Shown: piece by piece, positions 10,382 through 20,435 of the stretch
Layout of the letters: every line of letters begins with the position of its first letter
Position numbering within the stretch: position 1 is the first letter of the stretch
The notes under the pieces: generated by a model
The model's input: only the letters and a program-made list of their open reading frames with translations
What the model was told of the DNA's origin: nothing
The model's database searches: none
NCBI GenBank assembly: GCA_934045075.1
Contig: OW203740.1
Coordinates: 20,349,878-20,413,877 of the forward strand
From: Yponomeuta sedellus
Taxonomy: Eukaryota; Arthropoda; Insecta; Lepidoptera; Yponomeutidae
DNA: 64,000 nucleotides
Direction of reading: 5' to 3'
Program-made: the position numbers and the translations under genes

Positions 10382-11406
10382 TTATCGTGATCTTCTAAGG
10401 AGCTAACAACATGCACATTAGAGCGATTATTGCTTGTCGCATTACTTGAACCAGGTGCATGCGCACCGGATAGTGCAGCGTTGCTGGAATCAGGGCGCGT
10501 ATTAGTATTAGTGCCATTTTTATACTTTAACTTGCGGCACTCGCTTATCACATGTCCAAGTTTTTTGCAATAAGCGCAAGATTTATTTGAATAAGAGCGC
10601 GACTGATTTGAGTTTACGTTGTGAAGATTCGGACTTGACTGTTTAGGTTTATTTTTGAAACAATCGGAGGCTGTATGTCCGATCTTTTGACAGATAGAGC
10701 ACTGTTTGGATGAGCGTTGAGCTAATTTAGAAAGCTTATAGAGCTTTTCTTCCTCAATTGCATGAGTGATTGCATCGGAGAGGCTCTTGGGATTCCTACA
10801 GCGCACTATGTGTGAAAAGCTGGGATTCATGCCCAACAAAAACGTGTTCAAAGCCAAATCTTCCATGGCGGCTAATCTGCCTAAAAGTTCTTTATCGTCT
10901 TCACAGCTATAATGAATGTCTGATTGAATTCGCGTGAGACATGATTCAATGCGTAAGGAATATTGTGTCACATCTTCCATAGGTAGTTGCTTGCAATTCT
11001 GAAGGTCGACCAGTAAATGGGTCGAGTGCTTCTTTTCTCCAAAAGTAGCTTTAAGGAATTGTTTGATTTCGGGCCAGGAATTGAATTTCTTTAAGCAGCA
11101 AGCTAGCTGTGCTTTGCCCTCGAGTTGTGACACTATATATTTGCACAAAACGTTCTGTTGATCTGTACTGGCTAGCGAAATTGCATTTTCGCAATTTGTC
11201 AAAAACGCGGGCAATGACTCGCGGTTCCCATTATAGGGTTTAATAAACTTGGTCAAAACTGAAAGGCTAATCGGTTCAGCCATTTTGGATTTTTGCCTAA
11301 TCGTGACCTTGGAATAAGGGTCTTGTGTTTGCTCGTCTGAAGAGGAGGCGTCTGAAGGTAAAAATCCTTCAGCTTCTTCGAATTTGACTTCTTTTTTAGT
11401 AGACAT
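10372..11406 (-). CDS. gag: gag
   Basis: 344 codons from an ATG at 11406. The N-terminus is acidic, the middle is a capsid-like helical region (about 45-220), and the C-terminus has two CCHC zinc knuckles, CSICQKIGHTASDC and CAYCKKLGHVISEC, both with C-X2-C-X4-H-X4-C spacing, followed by a Ser/Asn-rich tail. The protein should assemble the particle and package element RNA through the knuckles. The frame is intact and ends one codon after the slippery heptamer, which sets the Gag to Gag-Pol ratio. The start is the first ATG of the frame and lies about 800 nt from the 5' LTR. Confidence 0.95.
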   Translation of the reverse strand: MSTKKEVKFEEAEGFLPSDASSSDEQTQDPYSKVTIRQKSKMAEPISLSVLTKFIKPYNGNRESLPAFLTNCENAISLASTDQQNVLCKYIVSQLEGKAQLACCLKKFNSWPEIKQFLKATFGEKKHSTHLLVDLQNCKQLPMEDVTQYSLRIESCLTRIQSDIHYSCEDDKELLGRLAAMEDLALNTFLLGMNPSFSHIVRCRNPKSLSDAITHAIEEEKLYKLSKLAQRSSKQCSICQKIGHTASDCFKNKPKQSSPNLHNVNSNQSRSYSNKSCAYCKKLGHVISECRKLKYKNGTNTNTRPDSSNAALSGAHAPGSSNATSNNRSNVHVVSSLEDHDNLN

Positions 11407-12180
11407 TAATTATTTGACCTTATGATTTTAAAATGCAGTACAGGCCATCAGAAAACACAAAAACACTGTAAAATACACGAAATGTAGTAAAATAGCATAT
11501 AAAAATTTGTAAAAATAAATTGTAAAATGTGTATAAAATAAAATTTCACTTTCACTAAAAAAAGAGAGCTTGGAACTTGAAAGTTAGGAATAGCTCGTGA
11601 AACATAAAAAGTAACTCACAGGATGATGACAGCACTCACGAACATTGTGGAGAACGGCTTTTTCCAAAAACCGTGAGAAAGCGAAGCGCGGCGCAGGTGC
11701 AGCAGCGCGGCGATGACGTCAACGGGAGCGTCGAGTGTCCGGCGACCCAGGGAGTCGTATTGCGGAGTACTTCGAAGTCACGTTGCGTTGTTCGTGATTG
11801 GACTTCACGCGTGGGAAGTCAATGCGAGTTGATGATATGGGAGTCAACTGTCCGAAGATGGAGTCGGTGGTGGTGCAGGAACTTGTGATGCGGGCTCTCA
11901 CTCGAAAGTGGAGACTTAACGTCGACCACGGCAGTAGCAGGTTGTATCCAGGATGAGATGCGGGCTCGCGCCTGTTGGCGGAGACTTAACGTCGACCTCG
12001 GAGTGCAGCGATGCGGGTTTAGGCGGATGCCCAAAGCTTATCGTCGACCACTGGCACTGTTTAATAGGATATGTAAGGTCCTGAGGCACGGAGCCATATA
12101 AAAAAGGATGTCAGGCGGAAGTCCGTTTTTCGCGACACGCCTAACACCTAAATCTCAGTACTTAAGGATTTTCCTGAGAT
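11407..12180 (-). other. Gypsy 5' leader (untranslated)
   Basis: About 770 nt between the primer-binding site and the gag ATG, more GC-rich than its surroundings, with no convincing ORF. It contains a three-fold degenerate repeat (listed separately). The packaging signal would be expected here. Confidence 0.7.
11887..12052. repeat. Three degenerate repeats in the gypsy leader
   Basis: Units start with GATGCGGG (11887, 11957, 12010) and each ends with GTCGACC (11921, 11991, 12043). The first two share GGAGACTTAACGTCGACC. Unit length is about 70, 53 and 43 bp. Confidence 0.8.
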
Positions 12181-12198
12181 ATCCCACTTCTGACACCA
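12181..12198 (-). promoter_or_regulatory. Gypsy primer-binding site (tRNA-Leu type)
   Basis: On the minus strand TGGTGTCAGAAGTGGGAT starts 4 nt inside the 5' LTR. It is complementary to a tRNA 3' end reading ATCCCACTTCTGACACCA, which fits an insect leucine tRNA with the GTCAG...CTGAC acceptor stem. The tRNA assignment is from memory of tRNA sequences. Confidence 0.8.
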
Positions 12199-12202
12199 AA
12201 TT

Positions 12203-12422
12203 TGTTAGGACGGCGGTCCGCGGGACCTTTTTAAAAAAGATTTTATTACTGCTAAAACCAAAATTTATTCACTGCACAACACACGGACTACAATTAGAAA
12301 TTTACGTGTATGTCGGACGGAGGTTATGGGTCGACTCTCTGACAAAACAAGTGTGAAACAGTTTTATATAAAATCAATTCGCTTGCCTCAGCATTTACTG
12401 CAAACTAGGACTGATTATAACA
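12203..12422 (-). repeat. Gypsy 5' LTR
   Basis: 220 bp, TG...CA, read as identical to 4316-4535. It holds the element promoter on the minus strand. The second GAAC duplication follows at 12423-12426. Confidence 0.97.
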
Positions 12423-12572
12423 GAACGTAGATTCCCGAAGGGACTGTTATGTACTGTAACAATAATTTATAGTCTCATTGGCACTCTTTAATGTCTGTGG
12501 CTCTCCAGAGCTCGAGTGTTTCCTTTACCGTCCTTTACGTATGTGTGAGTGAAGGCGTCATTGGACGCTGTT

Positions 12573-12660
12573 ACGTAAATGTGGAGTTTCTTTATTAGTT
12601 TCTCCACATAATCTATAATTCTGAAACGGACAGCTTTGACGTTCATTAAGTGAACATTTT
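12573..12660 (+). repeat. Interspersed repeat, pair with 44068-44200
   Basis: AATGTGGAGTTTCTT...TCTCCACATAATCTAT followed by TGAAAC and CATTAAGT(A/G)AACATTTT is shared with 44068-44160, where it ends in a TGACTTTTGACTT tail. It looks like a LINE 3' UTR; the class is not determined. Confidence 0.55.
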
Positions 12661-12667
12661 GTTTTTC

Positions 12668-12879
12668 TTTTAAAAACCTATTTAGAGGCTAAAAATTTCA
12701 CCCATGCCGGGATTCACTGATGCCGTGAGTCGCCCATTGGCTCAATTGGTAGAGCGCTGGCACGGATAGCCAGAGGTTGCGGGTTCGAATCCCGGCATGG
12801 GTGAAATTTTTAGCCTCTAAATAGGTTTTTAAATTTGTTCCTTAGCACGGGTTAGTGCATTAAAAATAAAAATAGTGTA
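12668..12879 (+). mobile_element. tRNA-like foldback retroposon, 12-bp TSD
   Basis: Flanked by ATTTTGTTTTTC on both sides (12656-12667 and 12880-12891). It begins with an inverted 3' piece (TTTTAAAAACCTATTTAGAG...) that ends inside the T-arm. It then runs through the full tRNA-like domain (A-box TTGGCTCAATTGG, B-box GGTTCGAATCC) to the A-rich end ATTAAAAATAAAAATAG. Confidence 0.9.
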
Positions 12880-12897
12880 ATTTTGTTTTTCGTCGTC

Positions 12898-13142
12898 ATC
12901 ATCAGGCTATACTAGTCCACTGCTGGACATAGCCGCCCTCCTCTAAAGAGCTTCACGTTGTGCTATCATAGGGGGTAATGCCCGTAACCCCCACGCTCGG
13001 CATACGGGTTGGCGATCGCAGTTCGGTGGAATTGTACTGCAGGGGGCGCTGATGCCCACCCCCCGGTTTGTGGCTCTTAGTCGCCTTTTACGACACCCGC
13101 GGGAAGAATTGGGTTGGTGCTGTTCTCTAGGCCGACACCACA
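12898..13142 (-). repeat. RTE LINE-derived short repeat
   Basis: The reverse complement ends with the RTE-type terminus GGCTATGTCCAGCAGTGGAC (GYVQQW) and a GATGATGA tail, and carries the block GTCGTAAAAGGCGACTAAG. The same unit is at 24052-24315 (+) and 33272-33465 (-). Probably a non-autonomous derivative or 5'-truncated copy. Confidence 0.7.
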
Positions 13143-13401
13143 CAGCAACATTTTGTTTTAATAGTGCATTAATTTTTTTTGACTTTGACTCTGACTTTAG
13201 GTGCAAAGGGCAAAACAGGAAATAGAGGGTACTATCCCGAACGCCGTGTAGATATTGTCGGTCGATTAGCCGCAGCAATCGCAGGCTTCCTCAATCAGGG
13301 CCGAGCCGACAGACGGTGTTGTTCAGCTACGAAACGGGATGCAATATGCATGTGATTGGTTATTCTTAAAAGGCTATTGCAGTTGAGATTTTTAATGATT
13401 G

Positions 13402-13500
13402 ATATATTACTCCACCAATCCGTGGTCCCCGTGGTGGAGTATGGCCTATACGTTCCTTAGGGAAGAGACCCTTGTCCCTCGGTGGGGACATAGAGGATAG
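13402..13500 (+). repeat. 5S-derived SINE 3' part, diverged subfamily
   Basis: CCACCAATCCGTGG...GTGGTGGAGTATGGCC...CTCGGTGGGGACATA resembles the variant 3' end at 22560-22690 more than the major subfamily. Confidence 0.7.
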
Positions 13501-13639
13501 TAGTAAGTTCGAGGACGTGCTATATTCGAATTTTCGTGATGTTTTTTTTATGTTTTTATGAGGAATGCTCTAACCCGTGCTAAGGACAGTATTCTCTATT
13601 TTGCTCAAGATTGGTTTTTAGGTAATTTTTATTTTATTA

Positions 13640-13832
13640 TTTACTAGCTGACGCAGCGAACTTCGTACCGCCTACTATCGATTCTTTGATTTTTTTTCAT
13701 TTTACTCTCCGTAAGAACTATCCTCGTACTTCAAGGAATATTCTAAAAAACAAAATTAAAGAAATCGGTTCAGCTGGTTTAGAGATTTGCGCTTACCAAC
13801 ACATTCAGCGATTCATTTTTATATTATAGATT
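13640..13832. repeat. Interspersed repeat, pair with 43493-43672
   Basis: CTAGCTGACGCAGCGAACTT at one end and CACATTCAGCGATTCATTTT at the other are matched in reverse orientation at 43493-43672. The copies are about 190 bp with no coding capacity and no clear class. Confidence 0.65.
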
Positions 13833-13845
13833 ATGTCGATTCTGC

Positions 13846-14022
13846 CGTGCCTGAGGTCTTATGGGCGGCTTGACTTCTGACAGTAAGGCCCGCCACTGTC
13901 TTACAATACTCCTCCAACCCGGCCTTGGCACCCGTGCTGGAGTATGGCCTAACTTTCCTGCCATGCAGGAAGGGAACCGTGCCCCGGCATTGGGGACATA
14001 CAAGGGTTGATTTCGATGTCGA
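13846..14022 (+). repeat. 5S-derived SINE, 5'-truncated
   Basis: Starts in the body at GCCTGAGGTCTTATGGGCGG and runs to the 3' end ACATACAAGGGTTGAT. The 5S-like head is missing. Confidence 0.85.
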
Positions 14023-14272
14023 TACTGTAGACACGTCCAATTATATTATTATTTTATGCTCTTTACGAATGCGTTGTGTTGATTCCTCTCACACAACATT
14101 TAGAAAGAGCATACTCCTTTCTATCATATTTATATTTGTACTTAGTATATTATTTACTCATAATTTATAAATCAATGTTATAAATTCTATGTAAATGTAT
14201 TTTGCATTTTTTGTGATAGAATAAACTATTTCAATTTTCAACCTCAGTCAAATATACTTGAAATCACTCTGT

Positions 14273-14390
14273 AGATAGATAGATAGAGAACACTTTATTG
14301 TACATAAAAATGGAAATTACACAGATATTTCTTAACCTAAGAGTACAGACGGCGGCCTCATCACTAAAAGTGATCTCTTCCATACCTCGT
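14273..14390 (+). repeat. LINE 3' UTR fragment with GATA tail
   Basis: A (GATA)n start followed by CACTTTATTGTACATAAAAA and GAGTACAGACGGCGGCCT. It is matched at 30940-31050 and more distantly at 51165-51330 and 56400-56555 (reverse). The tail and polyadenylation-like sequence suggest the antisense end of a non-LTR element. Confidence 0.6.
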
Positions 14391-14454
14391 ACTCCTATTT
14401 CTGTACTCGGTCGGCCATAGGCGTCCAAAAGGCATGCCCTATCTTTACGTTTCA

Positions 14455-14580
14455 TTTTATTTATTTATTAATACTTTATTGCACCATAAAATTGTACAAT
14501 GCGGCGAACTTAATGCTATAAGCATTTTCTACCAGTCAACCGCAGGAGGTAGAACGAAAACTTGGCAGGCGTGCAGAAAA
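14455..14580. repeat. LINE/SINE 3' UTR-like fragment
   Basis: ACTTTATTGCACCATAAAAT, then GGCGAACTTAATGCTATAAG and CTACCAGTCAACCG, a block typical of lepidopteran retroposon ends. This is a single copy in the window, so the call rests on resemblance. Confidence 0.45.
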
Positions 14581-15524
14581 AAAAAGGAAAAAGACAACCT
14601 TCCACATTATTATATACTTACACATATAATACACTAAACGTACATATTAAAATATATATTTTACCACGTAATCCGTAACTCCAATCCAACTCAATATTAA
14701 TCGTGAGCTTTATGGCATATAATACAAATAATAACAATAAATACATAAATATACACTCGACTATTACCAGGTAAATAACGATTTTCGGCGGTGACTGGGA
14801 TAGGCGCACAATAATGGGCAATTTCGTATAATGGCTGCAATAATATAGGCCCCTGCACACACGGAGGCGAAATTGGATTCCTCTCGTGTGCGTCGGTGAC
14901 TATTTTTTAGTGTCACCCGTGATCGATGGCGGGGAAAGTGAAGGCGAGCTGATTTGGCGATTCGATTGGGAAAAGGTAAATAAATAATGCGCCTCGTTTA
15001 TGGCCAAGATAAAGGAAAATAGCCCTTAGTTAGTCGGCGATGGTAGAAGTTTAGAAATAGTTTCAAAGGCTTCATAATATATTAATAAAACATGATATTA
15101 TACGTTATAAATGTTTGATAAGACAGACTCAATCAATATTGAATCTGTACTGGAAGGATTTGATTTACAAATGTTTAAACGTGTTTATTAAATGGTTGCA
15201 TATTTAAATTCTGGTATATTTTATGAAGTAGGTACCCGTGTTTCTATTAGGATAAGATAAAATATTCTATGTTATAAACCAGGAAGAAACAAGTGCTATC
15301 GGCAGTTATTAATGGCGCAAACTACAAACAATTCTTAGCACTAAATATTACGGTTCTATTCGTTTATACAAAAAACATTTTCAAATCGAATACACTGAAA
15401 ACGAAAAATAGCACGAGAAATATGCGCAAATATGTGAAATATATATGTAAGGTAAGAGTATGTCCATTTTTATTACATTTAAATCTAAAGTGTTACAAAA
15501 TTATAAGTAAGCACTATATATCAA
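14581..15524. other. AT-rich intergenic DNA
   Basis: No gene or repeat recognised. Small frames here lack any motif. Confidence 0.5.
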
Positions 15525-15784
15525 ACATAATAAATAATAATAATAATAATAAATATTCATGGACATATTACACAGATCTCGTTAGCCCTATACTAAGTAC
15601 AACTAAATGACTTGTGTTACAGGTGCTAACTAGACGATAGATTTAATACAATAAATACATAGATAACATCCAAGACCCGAAACAAACTAGAAAAGTTCGT
15701 TTCCTAGTTTGACCCGATCGGGGATCGAACCCGAGACCTTCGGTTTTACAGTCAGCGTGGCAAACCACTGCGCCACCGAGGCGC
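15525..15784 (-). repeat. tRNA-derived SINE, family B (full length)
   Basis: Read on the minus strand, a tRNA-like head has A-box TGGCGCAGTGG and B-box GGTTCGATCCC. It is followed by AAACTAGGAAACGAACTTTT, a body with CACAAGTCATTTAGTTGTAC and GGGCTAACGAGATCTGTG, and an (ATT)n tail at 15525-15550. Related copies are at 19972-20195, 39462-39525 and 57115-57765. Confidence 0.88.
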
Positions 15785-16750
15785 CATTATTCATGTTTAT
15801 TGCATCGCGACTTTATTTTTTATTGCGTGTAGTTTTGTGTATGGATTTTGATTTAACTCAAATAAAATATTATCTTTATTATTAAGATTATTATATTCTA
15901 GTATTCTCTTACATAACTTCACCACACATTTGATTCCATATCAAGTGCTTCAGTGGGCACCTCTCACCTATCACCAACGTCGCCACCGGGGTGTGCAATC
16001 ATGACATTCGCCCAACTCACTCCTTTGATCACCATTATCATTAGCTCTACATAATAACGCGATAGTTAATAGAGCGTGATAGGAAACTATTAGAAGAGAA
16101 CTCACAACACACTCCATGTTCAAGAGATCTCTCGATTCCAACCGCTTAAACTGGTACAGAGGTGACCAGACCTATCATTGTTTGTCAACCGAATTATACC
16201 ACTTTGTATGTGCTACTAACTGCTCATTTTCGTAGCGACCTCTAATTCTATAGAACTGGAACTAACACGTAGACAACTACTAATTTCATCGTTCACTGAA
16301 CGAATTATACTTACTACAATTTGTGTATCAAAACACTTACACATGGATCTGGTGGTCCTATATGCAGTACTGTCTCCTACTAAAACGTGGGGAACCAAAA
16401 ATCGCTGTTGCTTTAGATCAAATCACAATAAGTAGTTTGTGTTGTTGACATATTATTCATTTTTAGTAACAGATTAGTAACACTCGAACACGACTGTGCT
16501 GCTCCGATGTAGATGTGATGTCAATATAATCATGTGACTAAGAGCCAAAGCCTAATTTAATTGAATTTGGTGACTATGGGCCAGATTCTGAATTATAGTT
16601 AACTGTGGTGCTGTCTGTTCGAATGTCTTAGAAAAAGGCACGACAGAATGTTACTTAAGCGTTTACTTAGTGAAATTCTCAATTCAGAAATCGGTCCTAA
16701 GAACAAAAGTCCAGCTCAAGGAACAATTCTCATACAAACGTATAGTTTAT
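15785..16750. other. AT-rich intergenic DNA
   Basis: Nothing recognised apart from short runs. Confidence 0.5.
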
Positions 16751-16968
16751 TAGCTTTTAGAATATACCTCGGGTTCTAGAGTAGGCTTCAGTTTTCGCCA
16801 ATTTTCGCTGGTTTTCGTACTCATGATCGAGTTTTGATTTTAAAATTGAGTATCATATCATTAGTTCCGATTTCGATATTAAGTGTCATATTAGTTCCGA
16901 TATTTCTATTACATACACGAATATATCCGATTCTATCCGATAGTAGCCGAGGTATATTCTAAAAGCTA
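16751..16968. repeat. MITE M1, full copy
   Basis: Termini TAGCTTTTAGAATATACCTC and its complement bound 218 bp with no coding capacity. The internal sequence matches 1880-2064. Confidence 0.85.
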
Positions 16969-17319
16969 ACAGACTCCGTTTTTGTTTACCAGCGTCATGC
17001 CAGCTCGCAATGAAACTTTGCCAGTACGTTATCAGGTGACAAATGAATGAATCTCACGATTTTAAGTCTCATTCCCTTTGCTGCAAAGCAAAATTGTATT
17101 ACTAAAATAACCTCGCATATTAACGTGCCTACGGCGGATTGGTAGTTTCAACCGCTAAGGTAAGAGAACACCTCATAAACTCCGGTTTCATCACAATGTT
17201 TGCATTAATCGCTAGCTAGAGTATTGGACTATTGGTACCACAAATGAGACGTAACTTCGCCAGACCTTTCAACAAAGCGCTATATCAATCAATCAAATCA
17301 AATACTATTTTTAATTCAA

Positions 17320-17440
17320 AGTAGCATAGAAACTGCGTCTTCATACATTAAGTCGCAGTTTCTATGCTACTTTACAAGTCAAATTAGTGGTCCATTTTTA
17401 AAAACCTTTATAGAGGCTAAACATTCAACCCATAGCTGAT
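17320..17440. repeat. Repeat R fragment folded into a hairpin, plus a tRNA-like retroposon end
   Basis: AAAGTAGCATAGAAACTGCG and its exact complement lie 16 bp apart (about 17321-17377). The motif is the start of repeat R (compare 23445, 26960, 52750). At 17398-17435 a diverged AAAAACCTTTATAGAGGCTA is the terminus of the tRNA-like family. Confidence 0.7.
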
Positions 17441-17448
17441 AGCTGATT

Positions 17449-17602
17449 GAGGGTAGTCTGAAACCTCATCAGCCGAAGATGCGAACGGGTGCCAGCCATC
17501 AGTCTTCTCGTGACCACGATGACTGTAACGTCGTCGAAACGTCGAGGTAAAATAGCAATAAATTACTACGCGATTAAGCCCCGAAAAATTCTTTTTGTAA
17601 GT
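17449..17602 (+). repeat. MITE M2 copy
   Basis: Contains the core CTCGTGACCACGATGACTGT followed by AACGTCGTCGAAACGTCG and TACTACGCGATTAAGCCCCG, shared with 31101-31225 and 61931-62082. Confidence 0.75.
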
Positions 17603-17714
17603 AATTATCGTAAATTAAATAAAGAACGCATGCCTTGTACAGGCTCTAATTCCAGAAATCATTGTCATTAATCGTTACTGTTATTTCTGTTGTTTCTGTG
17701 TACTTAGGTAGGGA

Positions 17715-17885
17715 CTGCCTCGTCGGTCTAGCCAGTAATGCGCTTGAATACTAAGACAGAGATCGTGGGTTCGATTTCCACTGGGGGCCGGGGGGTGTTT
17801 GTGACGTCCTTGTCTGGTTACCATAGGACAGGGTGTCCTATTTTGGGATCCTATGGTATCCTTTATCCGGTTAAGTGATTGTGTC
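17715..17885 (+). repeat. tRNA-derived SINE, family C relative
   Basis: A tRNA-like head (CTCGTCGGTCTAGCCAGTAA, B-box GGTTCGATTTC) is followed by a GGGGG-rich linker and the body GGTTACCATAGGACAGGGTG. It matches 35880-36075 in reverse. Confidence 0.7.
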
Positions 17886-17924
17886 ATGTGGAAGTTAAGT
17901 TTAGGCTGTTCTCGCACTAAGTGC

Positions 17925-18115
17925 AGGTACTTAACACATATTTTAACCGCGTTTCAGACAAGCTTAATAATTATATCTTCAGACGCCTTATTGTAGAAAC
18001 GTATAAAATGGCCCATGAAGTATGTGTTAACTTTGCCTTAACCCTAAATCTTTGGAACGAAACTTTATACGAAACTTGATTTTTTATTTCTAGTATTTAC
18101 ATATACTCGTATATG
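17925..18115 (+). repeat. Repeat R, middle part
   Basis: ACCGCGTTTCAGACAAGCTT, TATTGTAGAAACGTATAAAA and the TTGGAACGAAACTT block are shared with 27250-27310/27684-27740, 40315-40390 and 60370-60600. Confidence 0.7.
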
Positions 18116-18659
18116 TGACACATAATATGTCCAGGCTTAGGGCATGTTACTGGCATTTAAATCATATTGGCATTTACCGTTTATGGCTCATAAAACCGTC
18201 ATTGCTGCAACATGGATCCAATGTAACTTAATAGTGATTTCTTAATTATAAATTCACTACTTCATTTAGATTTAATGGCAGGAACACAAGTGACACCATT
18301 AACCATATTCATTATAGTACAGATGTAACTAAGGTTAACGTTTGAGATTAATTGAAATTGTGTAACTATTAACTTTGCTAATAACTGAAGGAGACGTGGT
18401 TAATTGTACATTAACACTAACGTGAATTTGCAGCAGTTAAGATTAAACTTGCAAATAATTTCATTCGCAAATTAATCTACCTATTCGAAAGGGAGACTCA
18501 GTATTTTTTTAATCTTTCATACAAATTTGTGGAAAACACGTAAATTTTTTTTTTCGACATGGAACACTTTGCAATATGACCGACTATATTCGATTACTTC
18601 ACGCTAACCACAGACGAGGCGAAAAGACCGCAGGTGGACCAAGTCAATAACATTTCCAA
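18116..18659. other. AT-rich intergenic DNA
   Basis: Nothing recognised. Confidence 0.45.
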
Positions 18660-18790
18660 TCAATCCGCCCATACTCTATATAGGCCTACCTCAAGGAGCG
18701 GCTCCTTTCCGTCCTCAGCCATCCTGATTCAGCCACTGCTAGCAATCTGCCTCAGATCGGTCTAGCGCGCCGGTAGACGTGTTACACTCT
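18660..18790 (-). pseudogene. RTE LINE ORF 3' remnant
   Basis: CCACTGCTAGCAATCTGCCTCAGATCGG on the plus strand corresponds to the C-terminal RTE motif (RW-DDLR--AGS-W) on the minus strand. It matches the units at 63700-64000. Frameshifts are present. Confidence 0.55.
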
Positions 18791-18904
18791 TCTCCACTCG
18801 AGAACCTTTTGAGAAAAACAATGTGGCGGTAAAAAAACATAACAGGGGCCTGTTGTATGAAACAATTCATGGTTGACGACCAGTTGACTATTTTCAATTG
18901 ACAA

Positions 18905-19040
18905 CCTCTGTGGCGTAGCGGAAGCGCATCTGCCTCCCGCACATAAATATGTAGTGCTTACGAAGGTTTAAGTTCAAAAACAAAGTCATTCATTAAGCTG
19001 GGATTCGAATCCACGCCCTCTCGAATGTTAAGCCAGTGTC
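18905..19040 (+). repeat. tRNA-derived SINE heads, degenerate
   Basis: CCTCTGTGGCGTAGCGGAAGCGC is the A-box end of a family C head. It is followed by a second, reverse tRNA-like stretch (GGGATTCGAATCCACGCCCT) near 19000. Confidence 0.5.
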
Positions 19041-19435
19041 CACCACTGCGCTTCAAATGCTTGTCGGTCATAAATTACGTTTAATATCCAGATAGGAACA
19101 TAATACCTATTAGCTAACGTTCAATAAATCTAGCCCAGACAATAACAAAACCGTCCATCCATGAATAGAATCACATTTTTCAATTAACTGCCAATTACTG
19201 TAACTATAAATCACAATGATATTTTCAGATGAGTAAAAACAATAGGTGTATATAAATTTATTTGTTTTTCAGCGGATTTTTACAGCAGGGTTTTTTGTAT
19301 TGGAAATAATAGTGGAGGCCTATTATACTACTAGTCTACTAACTGAGTGTGGATGATGGTAAAACGCTAAAGATGTTGCTCGGTTGATGTTATTTTGTGC
19401 AAGAGTCATTCATAATAACAAACAAACAATGGTAA

Positions 19436-19813
19436 TTTTTAACAAATAAAAAAAACAAATTTTAAAAATTGTCCTTAGCACGGGTTAGTGTATTAAAAAT
19501 AAAAATAGCATAATCATGTGATATCATCCCGATGTAAAAACCTAACTGCAAAGTAGGTAGTCGGGGCTGTAAGTTATGCAATTTACTTAAGCCAGATGTC
19601 GCTGCCTGTACGTAATACAGAGAATAGTGTAAAGAGGTTCGAAATTTCACTGATGCCGGTGAGTCGCCTATTAGCTCAGTTGGAAAGAGCGCTGGCACGG
19701 ATAGCCAGAGGTCGCGGGTTCGAATCCCGGCATGGGTGGAATTTTTAGCCTCTAAATAGGTTTTTAATAATTGTCCTTAGCACGGGTTAGTGCATTAAAA
19801 ATAAAAATCGTAT
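19436..19813 (+). mobile_element. tRNA-like retroposon with a repeated 3' module, 12-bp TSD
   Basis: Flanked by AAACAATGGTAA (19424-19435, 19814-19825). It starts with the tail module (TTGTCCTTAGCACGGG...ATTAAAAATAAAAATAG). A complete unit follows: body, tRNA-like domain, AGCCTCTAAATAGGTTTTT, and the same tail module again. The spacing of the two tail modules shows a ~300-bp repeating unit. Confidence 0.88.
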
Positions 19814-19971
19814 AAACAATGGTAACCTAGCGATATTCAAATCGGTGTCAGTCATGTATTGGAATAAGATTATAACTGGCCAATACAGTCATGTGCATGT
19901 AACACCTCCAATATTTTAGAGTGACTAAAATTTAGACAAAATTAAAGTTCTTGTCCATCTTGTCAATAATT

Positions 19972-20195
19972 TGACGGCCTCAGTGGCGCAGCGGTTTGGC
20001 ACGCTGACTGTAAAACGGAAGGTCACGATCCCCGGCCGGGTCAAACTAGGAAACGAACTTTTCTAGTTTGTCTCGGATCTTGGATTATATCTATGTTGTT
20101 AATATATTAAATCTATCTTCGAGTTAGCACCTATAACACAAGTCATTTAGTTATACTAGTATAGGGCTAACGAGATCTGTGTTCAATATCGTGGT
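19972..20195 (+). repeat. tRNA-derived SINE, family B
   Basis: Head CCTCAGTGGCGCAGCGG followed by the AAACTAGGAAACGAACTTTT linker and the GGGCTAACGAGATCTGTG tail. The B-box is damaged (GGTCACGATCCCC). The copy at 15525-15784 is its reverse counterpart. Confidence 0.88.
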
Positions 20196-20435
20196 CGACG
20201 ATATTCGATTACTTCACGCATGCAAAATGTTCCATGTCGAAAAAATATAGGTATTTACGTGTTTTCAACGTAAAATTCAAAAAATACAATTATAGCGAGA
20301 AATCGTAATCCCTACCTACCCAAAAGCTGAGATTATAATAAATTACATTCTGAATTTTCCAAAAAAAAAAAAAATCTATTTTTCCTTCAATTTGGATAAA
20401 AAAACGAAAATAATTTCTTTTTGACATATATTTTT

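Larger units (their letters stand above)
4316..12422 (-). mobile_element. Gypsy/errantivirus-type LTR retrotransposon, 8107 bp
   Basis: A complete insertion in reverse orientation. Read on the minus strand the order is 5' LTR, primer-binding site, long leader, gag, pol (protease, RT, RNase H, integrase), env-like frame, polypurine tract, 3' LTR. The two LTRs read as identical over 220 bp and are flanked by a GAAC duplication, so the insertion is recent. Coding defects visible are one amber codon between the RNase H and integrase parts of pol and loss of the 5' part of env. It could therefore move only with help, unless the amber codon is read through or is a sequence error. Confidence 0.97.

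Noticed and set aside
12720..12800. Candidate true tRNA gene
   Set aside because: The same sequence recurs about 18 times in retroposons with target duplications, and the anticodon loop lacks U33, so it is a tRNA-like repeat domain.
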